Shown here one piece after another: positions 6,900 to 15,550 of a stretch of DNA of 18,717 bases; positions within the stretch are counted from its first letter, which is position 1, and every line of letters starts with the position of its first letter. The position numbers and the translations under genes were made by a program. Under the pieces are notes generated by a model that did no database searches, was not told the DNA's origin, and saw only the letters and a program-made list of their open reading frames with translations. This DNA comes from Chthoniobacterales bacterium. Its GTDB lineage: Bacteria; Verrucomicrobiota; Verrucomicrobiia; Chthoniobacterales; UBA6821. Where the stretch lies: assembly GCA_021733705.1 (NCBI GenBank), contig JAIPKF010000009.1, positions 1 to 18,717 of the forward strand, written 5' to 3'.

Positions 6900-9614
6900 C
6901 TATTTTTGAACTGCTCTTAACAATCGCTCGTGAAGACCTGCAAGGGTTTTCTTGTCATCTAGTTTTTTTCCATGAGATCCAAGAATATAAAATGTGTCGA
7001 AAGCTGCTCTCATTTCTGTAGCAATACGAGCACAGTCAATAGTAATATCCTGAAAATGGACTGCCCCTACTAGGTCGTAGAAGAGACCTTCACGATCTGC
7101 TGTTTCTACTTCCACTATGGTGTAACTAGGATGGGAATGATTATCGATCAAAAGACGCGAATCCATCATTGTATTATTCTGACCTGAAACTTCCATTGTA
7201 TTAGCATTAACCAAATCTTTTTTAAAACGATCCTGGAGCTGATGGCTTTCAAGCTTTAGGAGATCTTGTAATCGTTTCTCCATTATTTTTTTTTCTTTTT
7301 CAGTTAACATGGGGTCAGGACGCACACTAGTAACTCTAAAAATATCTAGGGTGACATGATCCTGACGTGTAAAAATATCAGCGCTTAGAATATTAATTCC
7401 AGCAGCAAGAAATGCAGCTGCATAACGTTCCAATAATTGTTCACGATCCCAACCACAAATAGAAACTTCGGTATAACCTGATTCTAAATTCTCTTTCCAT
7501 AAAATTTCTGGTGCAAGAAACTGTTTTTTTTGAGAAGTATCATCCTTGCTCTTTTCAAAAAATGAACGAAATAACTGCAAATGATCTGTGATGAGAGAAG
7601 GTTCCATCATTTTGAAATAGCGCTCTGGCATCTGCTCAAAATGAACATCAATCTCTTCATTGAAATCTTTTGTTAACATTTCTCGAACTAAGGTTTTGGT
7701 AGCATGACGGTCACGACGATTTTTTTCAAAAAATGTTTCTCCTAATGCCAAATACCTTTTTGTTTGATCGTAGAGATTCCAAACAAGCTGCTCCTTCCAG
7801 TCGCTCCATTGAGTATCACTAGCTCCCATTCCATCTGCTAATGTTAAAATGATGAGTGCATCCAGCGTTGATTCTTTTTTTATCGTGTGAGCAAAATGTG
7901 TAATCGTTGTTTCATCCTCTAGATCACGCGTTCGTGCAACAGTTGCTAATTCGCCGTGGAATTTTACTAATGTATATAGTAATTCGGAGCGTTTTTCAGA
8001 AAGCTGTAATCGTGCTGCAACTTTTTTTGCCGCTTCCGCACTCGCATTAGCATGATTAGAGACATTTGCTGCTTTTCCTGTGTCATGTAGCAGCATTGCA
8101 AGATAGAGCATTGCGGGATCTTCGAAATTTTTAAATAAATTACTATATCTGATGAATTTTTTATTTGTTAAAAAGAGGAGCGAGTCAATTTTTTCAAGAC
8201 ATACCAATGTGTGTTCATCAGCAGTATAGAGATGATAGAATTCATGCTGTACTAAGCATGTTAACTCACCAAACTCTGGAAGATATTTTCCTAAAAATCC
8301 AAGATCATGCATCATCCTAAGAATGCGTCCTACTTCTCCTTTTCGAGAGAGAATGGTTAAAAAAATATTCCCTATCTCCAGTGATTTTTGAAATTGATGA
8401 TTTATTGTGAAAAGGTTTTTTTTAAATAGATCCTTTAATTCTGGTGAAAATTGAAGAGACTCCTTTTGTGCAATTTGAAAAGATTGCATCATATACACAG
8501 GATTAGAAAAAATTTTCTTCTTTTGTGGAAAAAGAGAACCTCCCTTAATCACAAATGCAGAAATTCTCACTTCTGCTTTTTGATCCTTTAAGAGGGAATC
8601 TGATCTCTGTTTTTTTTCGATGAGTGATTGCAAGCGATCTAACACAGCAGAAGTAATGAGATAAAGATCACGTGTTTTTTCATAATACTGCTTCATAAAG
8701 GCCTCACTTCGCCTAATCATGTTTTGTTGATTAAATCCAAATCTTTGAGCAATTCTCCCTTGCAAATGGAGTGTCAGCTGATCCTGCCCTCTTTTTTCCT
8801 GGTAGTGCATCTCATTACGCACACGTAAAAGAAAATCATAATTCTTTTCTAGAGTTTTTCTTTCATTTTCAGTAAGAAAATTTTTTTTTATTAAATACTG
8901 AAAATGAGGCTTTTCTTGATGGAAAATAGAAATCCATAAAAGGTTTTGATAATCTCTTAGACCTCCACTACCAAATTTTATATGAGGTTCTTGCATGAAA
9001 ACACTTTTCCCATTTTTTTCCCTTACTGTTTTAATATTCTCAAAACGCCATGCAATATAGGTCTCCTCTTGATGGAGAAGACACTTCTTCCTAAAATATT
9101 TTTTAAATGTTTGATATATTTTTTTATCTCCTGCAAGAAAACGACATTCTAATATTGCTGTTTTAAAAACCATCTCTTGGTTTGCATAGATAAATACCTC
9201 TTCCAGTGAGCGCGTAGAGTGCCCTACTTTGAAATCGAAATCCCAAAGAGTCATTAAAATGGAACTAATCAGCTGCTCGGTTTCAGGAAGTAAATTTATT
9301 TCTTCATATAAAAACATGATATCAATATCACTATACGGATTCATTTCACCTCTTCCATATCCTCCGATAGCAACAACCGATAATCCCTGTGGAAGCTTCT
9401 TTTTTTTTCCAACAAAAAAAATAACAATATTTTTGAATAAATTATCAATGAGCTCAGATTGGCATTGTGCAACTTTTCTCCCACTTTCTCCGTTCAAATG
9501 TAGTTGGTGCAATTCCTTCTCTTGATACTGATAAAATTTTTTTATTTTTTCTAGAGACAACTCTTCCTCAAGTACAGAAACAGAGTAACTTTTGTTTTTA
9601 AGTGCTGTTTTCAT
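6900..9614 (-). CDS. glnD: Bifunctional PII uridylyltransferase / uridylyl-removing enzyme
   Basis: GlnD senses glutamine and adds UMP to, or removes it from, PII signalling proteins. The 904 residues match the usual length. Domains in order: N-terminal nucleotidyltransferase with GGYGRGE (84-90) and SDID (95-98) metal ligands; a GlnE/GlnD linker domain with GSGGLRDYQNLLW (about 215-227); an HD phosphohydrolase domain (H468 and LLHDTGKA with H510/D511) for UMP removal; and two C-terminal ACT domains for glutamine sensing (about 730-800, starting TEVSICGWDREQLLERY, and about 835-904, starting YTIVEVETADREGLFYDLVG). The gene is visibly A+T rich and carries A9 runs in the coding strand (near 9400 and 8881) without loss of frame. 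It follows the OmpA-domain gene by 17 bp, probably in one transcript. AAAGG sits one base before the ATG, too close for a normal ribosome binding site. No PII gene is in the window. Confidence 0.95.
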   Translation of the reverse strand: MKTALKNKSYSVSVLEEELSLEKIKKFYQYQEKELHQLHLNGESGRKVAQCQSELIDNLFKNIVIFFVGKKKKLPQGLSVVAIGGYGRGEMNPYSDIDIMFLYEEINLLPETEQLISSILMTLWDFDFKVGHSTRSLEEVFIYANQEMVFKTAILECRFLAGDKKIYQTFKKYFRKKCLLHQEETYIAWRFENIKTVREKNGKSVFMQEPHIKFGSGGLRDYQNLLWISIFHQEKPHFQYLIKKNFLTENERKTLEKNYDFLLRVRNEMHYQEKRGQDQLTLHLQGRIAQRFGFNQQNMIRRSEAFMKQYYEKTRDLYLITSAVLDRLQSLIEKKQRSDSLLKDQKAEVRISAFVIKGGSLFPQKKKIFSNPVYMMQSFQIAQKESLQFSPELKDLFKKNLFTINHQFQKSLEIGNIFLTILSRKGEVGRILRMMHDLGFLGKYLPEFGELTCLVQHEFYHLYTADEHTLVCLEKIDSLLFLTNKKFIRYSNLFKNFEDPAMLYLAMLLHDTGKAANVSNHANASAEAAKKVAARLQLSEKRSELLYTLVKFHGELATVARTRDLEDETTITHFAHTIKKESTLDALIILTLADGMGASDTQWSDWKEQLVWNLYDQTKRYLALGETFFEKNRRDRHATKTLVREMLTKDFNEEIDVHFEQMPERYFKMMEPSLITDHLQLFRSFFEKSKDDTSQKKQFLAPEILWKENLESGYTEVSICGWDREQLLERYAAAFLAAGINILSADIFTRQDHVTLDIFRVTSVRPDPMLTEKEKKIMEKRLQDLLKLESHQLQDRFKKDLVNANTMEVSGQNNTMMDSRLLIDNHSHPSYTIVEVETADREGLFYDLVGAVHFQDITIDCARIATEMRAAFDTFYILGSHGKKLDDKKTLAGLHERLLRAVQK

Positions 9615-9631
9615 ACCTTTGCATTATATTA

Positions 9632-10552
9632 TCAACTTTTATTTTGCCGAATCACTATCTCTACACGTCGGTTAAGGCTCTGCTGCTCAATTGTCCCATT
9701 ACTTGGAACAATAAAATGAGTTTTTCCTAAACCATAAGACTGAATTTGATTGGGGTTGATGAGTTCTTTTTTGATAAGCCATTCTTTAATAGTGTTAGCA
9801 CGACGTGTGCTTAAATCTAAATTGTATTCATTACTTCCAAAACTATCAGTAAATCCTTCTACTATAAATTGTGCTTTCGGATTGCGCTGAATTAAAAGCG
9901 CAAGTTTTTTGAGACTTTTCTCAGCCTCGTTTTTTAATCGATCAGCATTATATTCAAAAAGTAAGTCGGTAGGGAGCAGTATCGGTGCGATTTGAGGTGA
10001 AAGGGGTGTTTTTTGTTCAAGGAGTTGATCAAGACCGCTGTAGGCAGCAACGCTCGTAGGTTGATTCTTACTGATATCCTCTAATGAACTCTCCTTAGTA
10101 GTTAAATCAAAGGGAAGTTGGACCTGATTTGCTTTTGGAGGAGTTTTTGCAATAATATCTTCACTTAATACCTCCGGTTTCTCTTCATAAAAGTGATAGT
10201 TATCAATTATTTCCGGTTTATGATTTTCATTTTTAAGAGTGGTCTCTAATGCAAAATTCTCTGTCTCCTGTGTTCCTAAATCGACTGAGTGTTGCAGAAT
10301 ATCTCTTTTTTTATCTTCCAAATTATCGATCATTGCAGAATCAATTTTTACTCGCTCTAAGTGAAATCTTCTCGGGACAATAGTATCAAACGATGATGGG
10401 TCAAATGATTTAAACTCTAGCTTTTGTATTTTATTAAAAAGAAAAAGATGTATCAGAATCGATGCAATACAGCATGCAATAAACAAAATGTAAAAAAATC
10501 TGCCTCTTTGATGATAAATTGTGTGATATACTCTCATTCGTGTTTTCATCAT
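9632..10552 (-). CDS. Inner-membrane-anchored OmpA/MotB-domain protein
   Basis: This protein of 306 residues (305 if the second ATG is used) has a short cytoplasmic N-terminus, one hydrophobic membrane segment (about residues 19-40) and a long, low-complexity periplasmic linker (about 45-185). The C-terminal OmpA-like peptidoglycan-binding domain (about 190-302) carries the hallmarks FTDSFGSNEYNLDLSTRRA, YGLGKTHFIVPS and NRRVEIVIR. The uncleaved anchor rather than a signal peptide suggests a cell-wall tether facing the periplasm, not an outer-membrane barrel. The membrane-proximal segment IVPRRFHLERVKID resembles, from memory, verrucomicrobial membrane proteins that carry VWA and OmpA domains; no VWA domain is present here. 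It is the first gene of a probable two-gene transcript with glnD. A flagellar MotB role is unlikely because there is no MotA neighbour and no MotB plug or Asp motif. Confidence 0.8.
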   Translation of the reverse strand: MMKTRMRVYHTIYHQRGRFFYILFIACCIASILIHLFLFNKIQKLEFKSFDPSSFDTIVPRRFHLERVKIDSAMIDNLEDKKRDILQHSVDLGTQETENFALETTLKNENHKPEIIDNYHFYEEKPEVLSEDIIAKTPPKANQVQLPFDLTTKESSLEDISKNQPTSVAAYSGLDQLLEQKTPLSPQIAPILLPTDLLFEYNADRLKNEAEKSLKKLALLIQRNPKAQFIVEGFTDSFGSNEYNLDLSTRRANTIKEWLIKKELINPNQIQSYGLGKTHFIVPSNGTIEQQSLNRRVEIVIRQNKS

Positions 10553-10834
10553 TCTACGGTTTTAAAACTAATTCACATTTTATATTAAATTTAGAATTTT
10601 TTAAACTCCATCTCATAATAATAAAAAGGTGAATAACTTCACGATATATTGATAACTACCACAATAATAGAATTCTAGGTTTTTTTTACTCGTAGATAAC
10701 AGTGTGTATTGTTGAGGATTCAATTGCAAAAATAGAGCTATTTGGGTTCCATAGAACATATTGTTACATCATTATAACATCTGTTCACATTTTATTATTA
10801 GACTTATTAGACTTATTTTTTAAAAAGTAGATTT
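10553..10834. promoter_or_regulatory. Divergent A+T-rich intergenic region between ompA-glnD and mnmG
   Basis: This 282 bp gap must hold the promoters of both divergent units. On the minus strand an extended -10 sequence, TGTTATAAT (10771-10779), is the best promoter-like match, but it would leave a leader of over 200 nt. On the plus strand, two tandem copies of TTATTAGAC (10795-10812) lie just before mnmG. One sequence, GGTGAATAA (10628-10636), is one base from a DnaA box on the other strand. No gene, RNA or family repeat is seen. Confidence 0.35.
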
Positions 10835-12694
10835 ATGGATTTATTTGACTATCCTACTCATTACCAAGTAATTGTAATTGGTTCCGGGCATGCAGGTGTC
10901 GAGGCTTCCTTAGCCTCAGCCCGTTTAGGCTGTGAGACACTTCTTTTGACCCAGAATATCGACACTATTGCCCAAATGTCGTGTAATCCCGCTATTGGAG
11001 GATCTGCTAAAGGGCATATTGTCCGAGAAATTGATGCCCTGGGAGGGATAATGGGTCTCAATGCTGATGCCACAGGAATTCAATTTCGTATGCTTAATGC
11101 AAGTAAGGGTCCCAGCGTTAGAGCTCCTCGAGCACAATGTGATAAGAAAGCATACCAGTTTAGAATGAAAGCTATTTTAGAAAAAACTGACAATTTGACA
11201 ATTACTCAAGCCTCCGTTGAAAAATTGGTGATTAAGGGAGATCAAATCGTAGGAGTTGAAACAAATTTTGGCATTAAATATTATGCTTCTGCTGTGGTTA
11301 TCACTACAGGAACATTCATGAGGGGACTCATTCATGTAGGAAAACGAAGTGCACCTGGAGGGAGAATGGCAGATACTTCTTCTGGAATTAGTTTTGAATT
11401 AGAAAGATTAGGCTTTAAATTAGGACGTTTTAAAACAGGAACACCATGTCGGCTTTTGGCTCGATCGATAAATTTTGAACAGTGTGAACGTCAAGATGGA
11501 GACAAAATACCTTCACCCTTTTCCCATATTCGTGAAACACTTGTAAAAAATACTCATGACGTTCATACACTCAATTACGTTAACAAAGAAATATTCCACG
11601 TGGAACAAATTCCTTGCTGGATTACATACACAAATGAGGAAACACATGATATTATTCGCTCCAATATAGATCGATCTCCTCTTTATTCAGGGATGATTGA
11701 AGGAGTTGGACCTCGTTATTGCCCCTCAATTGAAGATAAGGTGATAAAGTTTTCTGAAAAATCACGTCATCAGATTTTTTTAGAACCTGAAGGACGTCAT
11801 ACTGGAGAAATTTATGTCAATGGAATCTCTACGAGTCTCCCTTTTGAAGTCCAATATAACTTTGTGAGATCGATAGTTGGTCTTGAAAAAGCAGAAATTT
11901 TACGTCCAGGATATGCTGTTGAGTATGATTACTGCTTTCCAAATCAACTTCACTCGACACTCGAAACAAAAAAAATTAGTGGTCTCTATTTTGCTGGTCA
12001 GATTAATGGAACCTCTGGTTATGAAGAGGCTGCAGGCCAGGGCTTGGTCGCTGGGGCAAATGCAGCACTGAAAGTTTTAATGAAAGAACCTCTCCTTCTT
12101 GGTAGGGAGGAGTCTTACATTGGCGTGATGATTGATGATCTTATTACTCGCGGTACACCAGAGCCTTATCGAATGTTTACAAGCCGGGCCGAATATCGAC
12201 TACGTCTCAGGCAAGATAATTGTGATATTAGGCTTACAGGGAAGGCGATCTCTTTAGGATTAGTTTGTGACTACCGATTCAAATCTTATCATAAAAAAAT
12301 AGAATCTATAAAAATGCTTCAGGGTAAATTAGCAAAAATATATCATCAAGGAATCCCAATGAGTGCCTGGTTGCGTCGGCCAGAAAATAATTCAGATTCA
12401 CTACCTGATATATTAAAAGAGGAATATACTCCGGAAATTTGGTCGCTTATAGAAACAGATTTAAAATTTGAAGGGTACTTGAAACGCGAAGAGATGCAAA
12501 TTCAGAAGGCAAAAAAACAGGAGGAAAAAAAAATTCCTAACGATACTGATTACACCATAATTCCAAGCCTGAGTTCTGAAGCACGTCAGAAACTTACAGA
12601 ATTTTCCCCCACCTCGCTGCGGCAAGCATCTAAAATCAGTGGGATCACTCCTGCTGATATTGATGTTTTAACTCTATGGCTTTCAAAACGATAA
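10835..12694 (+). CDS. mnmG: tRNA uridine 5-carboxymethylaminomethyl modification enzyme MnmG (GidA)
   Basis: MnmG uses FAD, and works with MnmE, to build the cmnm5 group on wobble uridine 34 of certain tRNAs. The 619 residues match the family. The FAD dinucleotide motif is VIVIGSGHAGVEASLASARLG (15-35). Next come the highly conserved SCNPAIGGSAKGHIVREIDAL (from S49, C50), the MLNASKGPSVRAPRAQCDK segment, and the second functional cysteine region GPRYCPSIEDKV. The GYEEAAGQGLVAG box and the C-terminal helical domain (ending TPADIDVLTLWLSK), which binds MnmE and tRNA, are also present. Nothing is missing. The ATG follows an A-rich stretch with no Shine-Dalgarno. mnmE is not in this window. Confidence 0.97.
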   Translation: MDLFDYPTHYQVIVIGSGHAGVEASLASARLGCETLLLTQNIDTIAQMSCNPAIGGSAKGHIVREIDALGGIMGLNADATGIQFRMLNASKGPSVRAPRAQCDKKAYQFRMKAILEKTDNLTITQASVEKLVIKGDQIVGVETNFGIKYYASAVVITTGTFMRGLIHVGKRSAPGGRMADTSSGISFELERLGFKLGRFKTGTPCRLLARSINFEQCERQDGDKIPSPFSHIRETLVKNTHDVHTLNYVNKEIFHVEQIPCWITYTNEETHDIIRSNIDRSPLYSGMIEGVGPRYCPSIEDKVIKFSEKSRHQIFLEPEGRHTGEIYVNGISTSLPFEVQYNFVRSIVGLEKAEILRPGYAVEYDYCFPNQLHSTLETKKISGLYFAGQINGTSGYEEAAGQGLVAGANAALKVLMKEPLLLGREESYIGVMIDDLITRGTPEPYRMFTSRAEYRLRLRQDNCDIRLTGKAISLGLVCDYRFKSYHKKIESIKMLQGKLAKIYHQGIPMSAWLRRPENNSDSLPDILKEEYTPEIWSLIETDLKFEGYLKREEMQIQKAKKQEEKKIPNDTDYTIIPSLSSEARQKLTEFSPTSLRQASKISGITPADIDVLTLWLSKR

Positions 12695-12882
12695 ATGTTT
12701 TTCTCTAACCTTGATATTTTTTTCTCAAACTTTATGAACTACCCAAGGAGACGGTAGAAAAAGAGAACTATTTTATCAAAAAAACATTATACAGATGCAT
12801 CTCTTTCAACAGCAGAATTGAAGATCAAATTTTTGGATAAATTTATGAGGACAAATTTCAAGAGAATGTTTAATATAACCAG

Positions 12883-14277
12883 ATGGCTATAATTCCTTAT
12901 GATCTTGTTGTAATTGGTGGTGGTCCTGCTGGCTATGTGGGTGCGATTCGTGCTGCTCAGTTAGGAAAGAGAGTTGCCGTTGTAGAAAAAGAGAGGGCAG
13001 GAGGAACCTGTCTTAACTGGGGATGTATTCCCACCAAGTCACTCTTACGTAATGCAGAACTCTATTCTTTAATGCAGCAGCATGCTGGTGACTTTGGGCT
13101 CACTTTTGCAGAACTCAATTATGACTGGACTAAAGTTATTGGGCGCTCACGAAAAGTGGCAGATAAATTAGCAGGAGGAATCGAGTTTCTTCTCAAAAAA
13201 AATAAGATCGATTACATTCTAGGGGAAGCAACAATTCCAAAATCAGGACAGGTTGCTGTGGTACAAAAAGATGGCATAACAGCACAATTAGCAGCCCCAA
13301 AAATCCTTATTACAACTGGTGTTACAACACGTGAAATGCCTGGTTTACCAATGAATGGAACCTCGGTAATAGGCAGTCGTCAAGCTATGACTCTGGTATC
13401 ACAGCCTCAGGAGATGATCATTATTGGTGCTGGTGCTATTGGGATTGAATTTGCCTATTTCTTTAATTCATTTGGCACCAAAGTGACTGTTATTGAAATG
13501 ATGCCACATATTCTTCCTATAGAAGATACAGAGGTTAGCGTGGCGTTAGAAAAAGCACTCACCAAAAAAGGAATTACTTTTTTAACGGGTACTAAGGTCG
13601 AGCACGCAGAGGCGAATTCCAAAGGAGTTGCGGTAACAGTTTCAGGAAAAAAGAACGAGACACTAGGTGCAGATATAGCCCTCATTGCAATCGGAGTGAC
13701 ACCTCTACTTCCTAAGCGTGATGGAGGAGTCGAATTCAAATTAGATTCAAAAGGATATCTTTATGTTAATGACAAGTATGAAACAAGTGTTTCAGGTGTT
13801 TACGGTGCTGGAGATATTATTGGTCCACCATGGCTTGCTCATGTTGCAAGCTGGGAGTCCGTACAGGCAGTTGAAGGTATGTTTGGAAAATGCAAACCTC
13901 AAAGAAGTCGTGTTTTCCCTGGATGCACCTATTGCCAGCCTCAAGTAGCAAGTGTCGGTTTGACAGAACGAGCTGCAAAAGAAAAGGGAATGACGGTGAA
14001 GGTTGGAAAGTTTCCATTTCAAGCTAGTGGAAAAGCGCAAGCCATGGGAGAGACAGATGGTTTTGTCAAGCTGCTTTTTAACGAACCTCATGGTGAAATT
14101 GTAGGGGCTCACATTATCGGTTCCGAGGCAACTGAAATGATTGCGGAGCTTGGGCTAGCGATCACGCTTGAGGCAACTTATGAAGATATTTCAAGTACGA
14201 TTCATGCACATCTGACTTTAAGTGAAGCAATCATGGAAGCAACGGAAGCAGCTCATGGAAGCGCGATTCATATCTAG
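12883..14277 (+). CDS. lpdA: Dihydrolipoyl dehydrogenase, E3 component
   Basis: This FAD enzyme reoxidises the dihydrolipoyl arms of the 2-oxoacid dehydrogenases and reduces NAD. The 464-residue protein has the FAD motif GGGPAGYVGAIRAAQLG, the redox disulfide CLNWGCIP (C43 and C48), the NAD-binding motif IIGAGAIGIEFA, the second FAD contact GVYGAGDI, and the C-terminal interface HAHLTLSE with catalytic His (about H443) and Glu (about E448). It is complete. There is no lipoyl domain fused to its N-terminus. It is about 7 kb from pdhC and is the likely partner of PdhABC; it may also serve other 2-oxoacid complexes elsewhere. The 188 bp before it holds no recognisable gene. The stop codon (14275-14277) abuts an eroded repeat end. 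Confidence 0.96.
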   Translation: MAIIPYDLVVIGGGPAGYVGAIRAAQLGKRVAVVEKERAGGTCLNWGCIPTKSLLRNAELYSLMQQHAGDFGLTFAELNYDWTKVIGRSRKVADKLAGGIEFLLKKNKIDYILGEATIPKSGQVAVVQKDGITAQLAAPKILITTGVTTREMPGLPMNGTSVIGSRQAMTLVSQPQEMIIIGAGAIGIEFAYFFNSFGTKVTVIEMMPHILPIEDTEVSVALEKALTKKGITFLTGTKVEHAEANSKGVAVTVSGKKNETLGADIALIAIGVTPLLPKRDGGVEFKLDSKGYLYVNDKYETSVSGVYGAGDIIGPPWLAHVASWESVQAVEGMFGKCKPQRSRVFPGCTYCQPQVASVGLTERAAKEKGMTVKVGKFPFQASGKAQAMGETDGFVKLLFNEPHGEIVGAHIIGSEATEMIAELGLAITLEATYEDISSTIHAHLTLSEAIMEATEAAHGSAIHI

Positions 14278-14547
14278 CTTGGATATTTCGTGTTAACCCG
14301 GATATTTCACACTAATCACCTGCGGAGGGCGCGAAGCCAGATGGATGCTGCATTGATCTCGAAGTCTTCCTCGGGCAGTGTGTACACACACAGCCGTCGC
14401 CAGACTTCATCGCTCGCCTTATCCAATCAGCCTTCGCGGCCTCCTCATGACACTTCAATATGAAATATGCGGGTTAAATTTATCACGTGTTGTGGAGAGT
14501 TCATTACTACTGCCTCATTGTCACATTTTTAGATTAAAATATCAGGG
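14278..14547. repeat. Probable eroded older repeat copy (R) split by insertion of copy B1
   Basis: The left end, CTTGGATATTTCGTG (14278-14292), resembles the family terminus CCCGGATATTTCATAC. The right end, read on the minus strand from 14547, is CCCTGATATTTTAAT and is followed by TTAA (14548-14551). Copy B1 sits inside with its own TTAA duplication. Taking out B1 and one TTAA leaves about 89 bp with matching outer ends. The interior is too degraded to assign to a subfamily with certainty, though a stretch such as TTACTACTG recalls copy C. The left end starts directly after the lpdA stop codon, and the right end lies 9 bp before the dciA-like start. Confidence 0.5.
14293..14477. mobile_element. 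MITE-like palindromic repeat, copy B1 (subfamily 2)
   Basis: The body is 14297-14473 (177 bp), with perfect TTAA direct repeats on both sides (14293-14296, 14474-14477). The termini are CCCGGATATTTCACACT and, inverted, CCCGCATATTTCATATT. The element folds on itself over its whole length. GCGAAG (14331-14336) pairs with CTTCGC (14432-14437), GAAGTCT (14361-14367) with AGACTTC (14402-14408), and GTGTG (14378-14382) with CACAC (14387-14391). These enclose a TACA loop at the centre. It is homologous to copy B2 in inverted orientation. It carries no open reading frame of note and lies between lpdA and the dciA-like gene. Confidence 0.9.
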
Positions 14548-14556
14548 TTAACTGTT

Positions 14557-14925
14557 ATGAGTGCTAAAAAGAGGGATCAGTATCTTAGAAAACGTGTAAT
14601 ACAGGAATGGCGTGGATTACCTGAAAAATCAGAGGTCGAGAGAGAGACCTCTGCTGCAGTGGTGCTTCAACAGGTTATTGAGAAATTAGGACTAAAAAAG
14701 CGAATTCAAGAAGAGGAAATCATCAATGCTTGGCATGAGGTTGTGGGGGATTTTTTAGCAGCTCACTCCACCCCTTTTCAGCTTGCTCATGGAGCTCTTC
14801 ATGTACGTGTGATTCAACCTTCGATTCGCTATGAGCTCGATCGTGTATGGAAGCCTGAAATCCTTCGTAAACTTCAAGAGAAATTTGGGCGTAAAACTAT
14901 TCGAGATATAAAAATAGGTTTATAG
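14557..14925 (+). CDS. DUF721 / DciA-like protein
   Basis: This 122-residue protein matches the DUF721 family, which includes DciA, the helicase loader or operator of bacteria that lack DnaC/DnaI. What is visible is the compact core: an amphipathic helix (SAAVVLQQVIEKLGLKKRIQEEEI), the characteristic INAWHEVVGDFLAAHSTPF with the conserved Trp and Val-Gly, a beta-strand segment GALHVRVIQPSIRYEL, and the final LRKLQEKFGRKTIRDIKI. The basic N-terminus (residues 1-25) is probably flexible. The start lies only 9 bp after a repeat remnant and lacks a Shine-Dalgarno. folB follows after 23 bp, so the two are probably co-transcribed. A role at the replicative helicase is inferred from family membership; nothing in the neighbourhood tests it. 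Confidence 0.8.
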   Translation: MSAKKRDQYLRKRVIQEWRGLPEKSEVERETSAAVVLQQVIEKLGLKKRIQEEEIINAWHEVVGDFLAAHSTPFQLAHGALHVRVIQPSIRYELDRVWKPEILRKLQEKFGRKTIRDIKIGL

Positions 14926-14948
14926 TCGCTCTTTCGCGAATATTTTTT

Positions 14949-15299
14949 ATGGAACGTATTATTAAAATAAAATCTCTTTTGGTCTATACTCATCTTGGTG
15001 TTTTTGAGGAGGAGAGGGCGCTACCTCAAGAGATCTCTTGCGATATTTGTTTCTCTTCATCCTTCCAGCCAGAAAATTTAAACGATGAGTTATCTCAGAC
15101 TGTTAATTACAAAGAGGTGAGCGATTTTTTTCAGCAAGTTTTGCAAGAACGCCCAAGGAAGCTTCTAGAAACAGTAGTGGACGAGGTAGCAGAAGCATTA
15201 CTTAAAAAATTTCAGCTCAGCTGGATAGAGGTGACAATTCGAAAATTTATACTACCTCACACTGATTACGTTTCAGTATCAGTACGTAGGGAAGGGTAA
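14949..15299 (+). CDS. folB: Dihydroneopterin aldolase
   Basis: FolB converts 7,8-dihydroneopterin to 6-hydroxymethyl-dihydropterin and glycolaldehyde in folate synthesis. The 116-residue length is normal (about 115-125). Recognisable features are the N-terminal IKIKSLLVYTHLGVFEEER with the conserved Glu (about E22), the VNYKEVSDFFQQVL segment with the conserved Tyr, LLETVVDEVAEALLKKF, and the C-terminal VTIRKFILPHTDYVSVSVRR with the catalytic Lys (about K99). No other folate gene is in the window. It sits 23 bp after the dciA-like gene and converges with the ferredoxin gene 17 bp downstream; I see no clear terminator between them. Confidence 0.9.
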   Translation: MERIIKIKSLLVYTHLGVFEEERALPQEISCDICFSSSFQPENLNDELSQTVNYKEVSDFFQQVLQERPRKLLETVVDEVAEALLKKFQLSWIEVTIRKFILPHTDYVSVSVRREG

Positions 15300-15316
15300 A
15301 TAAAGGCTCCTGATTA

Positions 15317-15550
15317 TCAAATACCATCATTGCCGATAGCCTCGACTGGACAGCCTTCCATGGCTTCTTTGCAAAGAGCCTCCTGCTCTGGGCTTGTTGG
15401 CTGTTTGTAGACGTAGGAGTGACCACCATCATCATTACGAGTAAAGTTATCAGGTGCTGTTTCACGACAAAGATCGCAATCGATGCATTGATCATCGACA
15501 TAGAAAGTCCCTGCAATATTTTCAGGATATTTGTTAGAATGATCGGCCAT
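15317..15550 (-). CDS. Small 4Fe-4S ferredoxin
   Basis: This is a low-molecular-weight electron carrier. I place the start at the ATG whose first base is 15550 (MADHSNKYPENIAG), giving 77 residues; an in-frame ATG 13 codons upstream exists, but its extension is not ferredoxin-like. The single cluster is ligated by CIDCDLC (three Cys-spaced positions including the extra Asp) and a distal CPVEAIG. An additional Cys (KEAMEGCP context, plus one in EALCKEA) leaves room for a disulfide. The pattern DQCIDCDLCRETAP then GHSYVYKQP is typical of a ferredoxin family I associate with PVC-group bacteria. TTGATA (15596-15601 on the opposite strand) could be a -35 element, but the -10 is poor. The redox partner is not evident nearby. 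Confidence 0.88.
   Translation of the reverse strand: MADHSNKYPENIAGTFYVDDQCIDCDLCRETAPDNFTRNDDGGHSYVYKQPTSPEQEALCKEAMEGCPVEAIGNDGI

Noticed and set aside
6900..9614. glnD as a frameshifted pseudogene because of its homopolymer runs
   Set aside because: The frame is open for 904 codons with all domains and key residues in order, so it is intact as sequenced.
10553..10834. Replication origin beside mnmG
   Set aside because: Only one near-consensus DnaA box and no dnaA, dnaN or rpmH nearby; kept only as a low-interest observation.
12695..12882. Sixth repeat remnant upstream of lpdA
   Set aside because: CTAACCTTGATATTT at about 12704 weakly resembles a family end, but there is no matching right end or internal symmetry.
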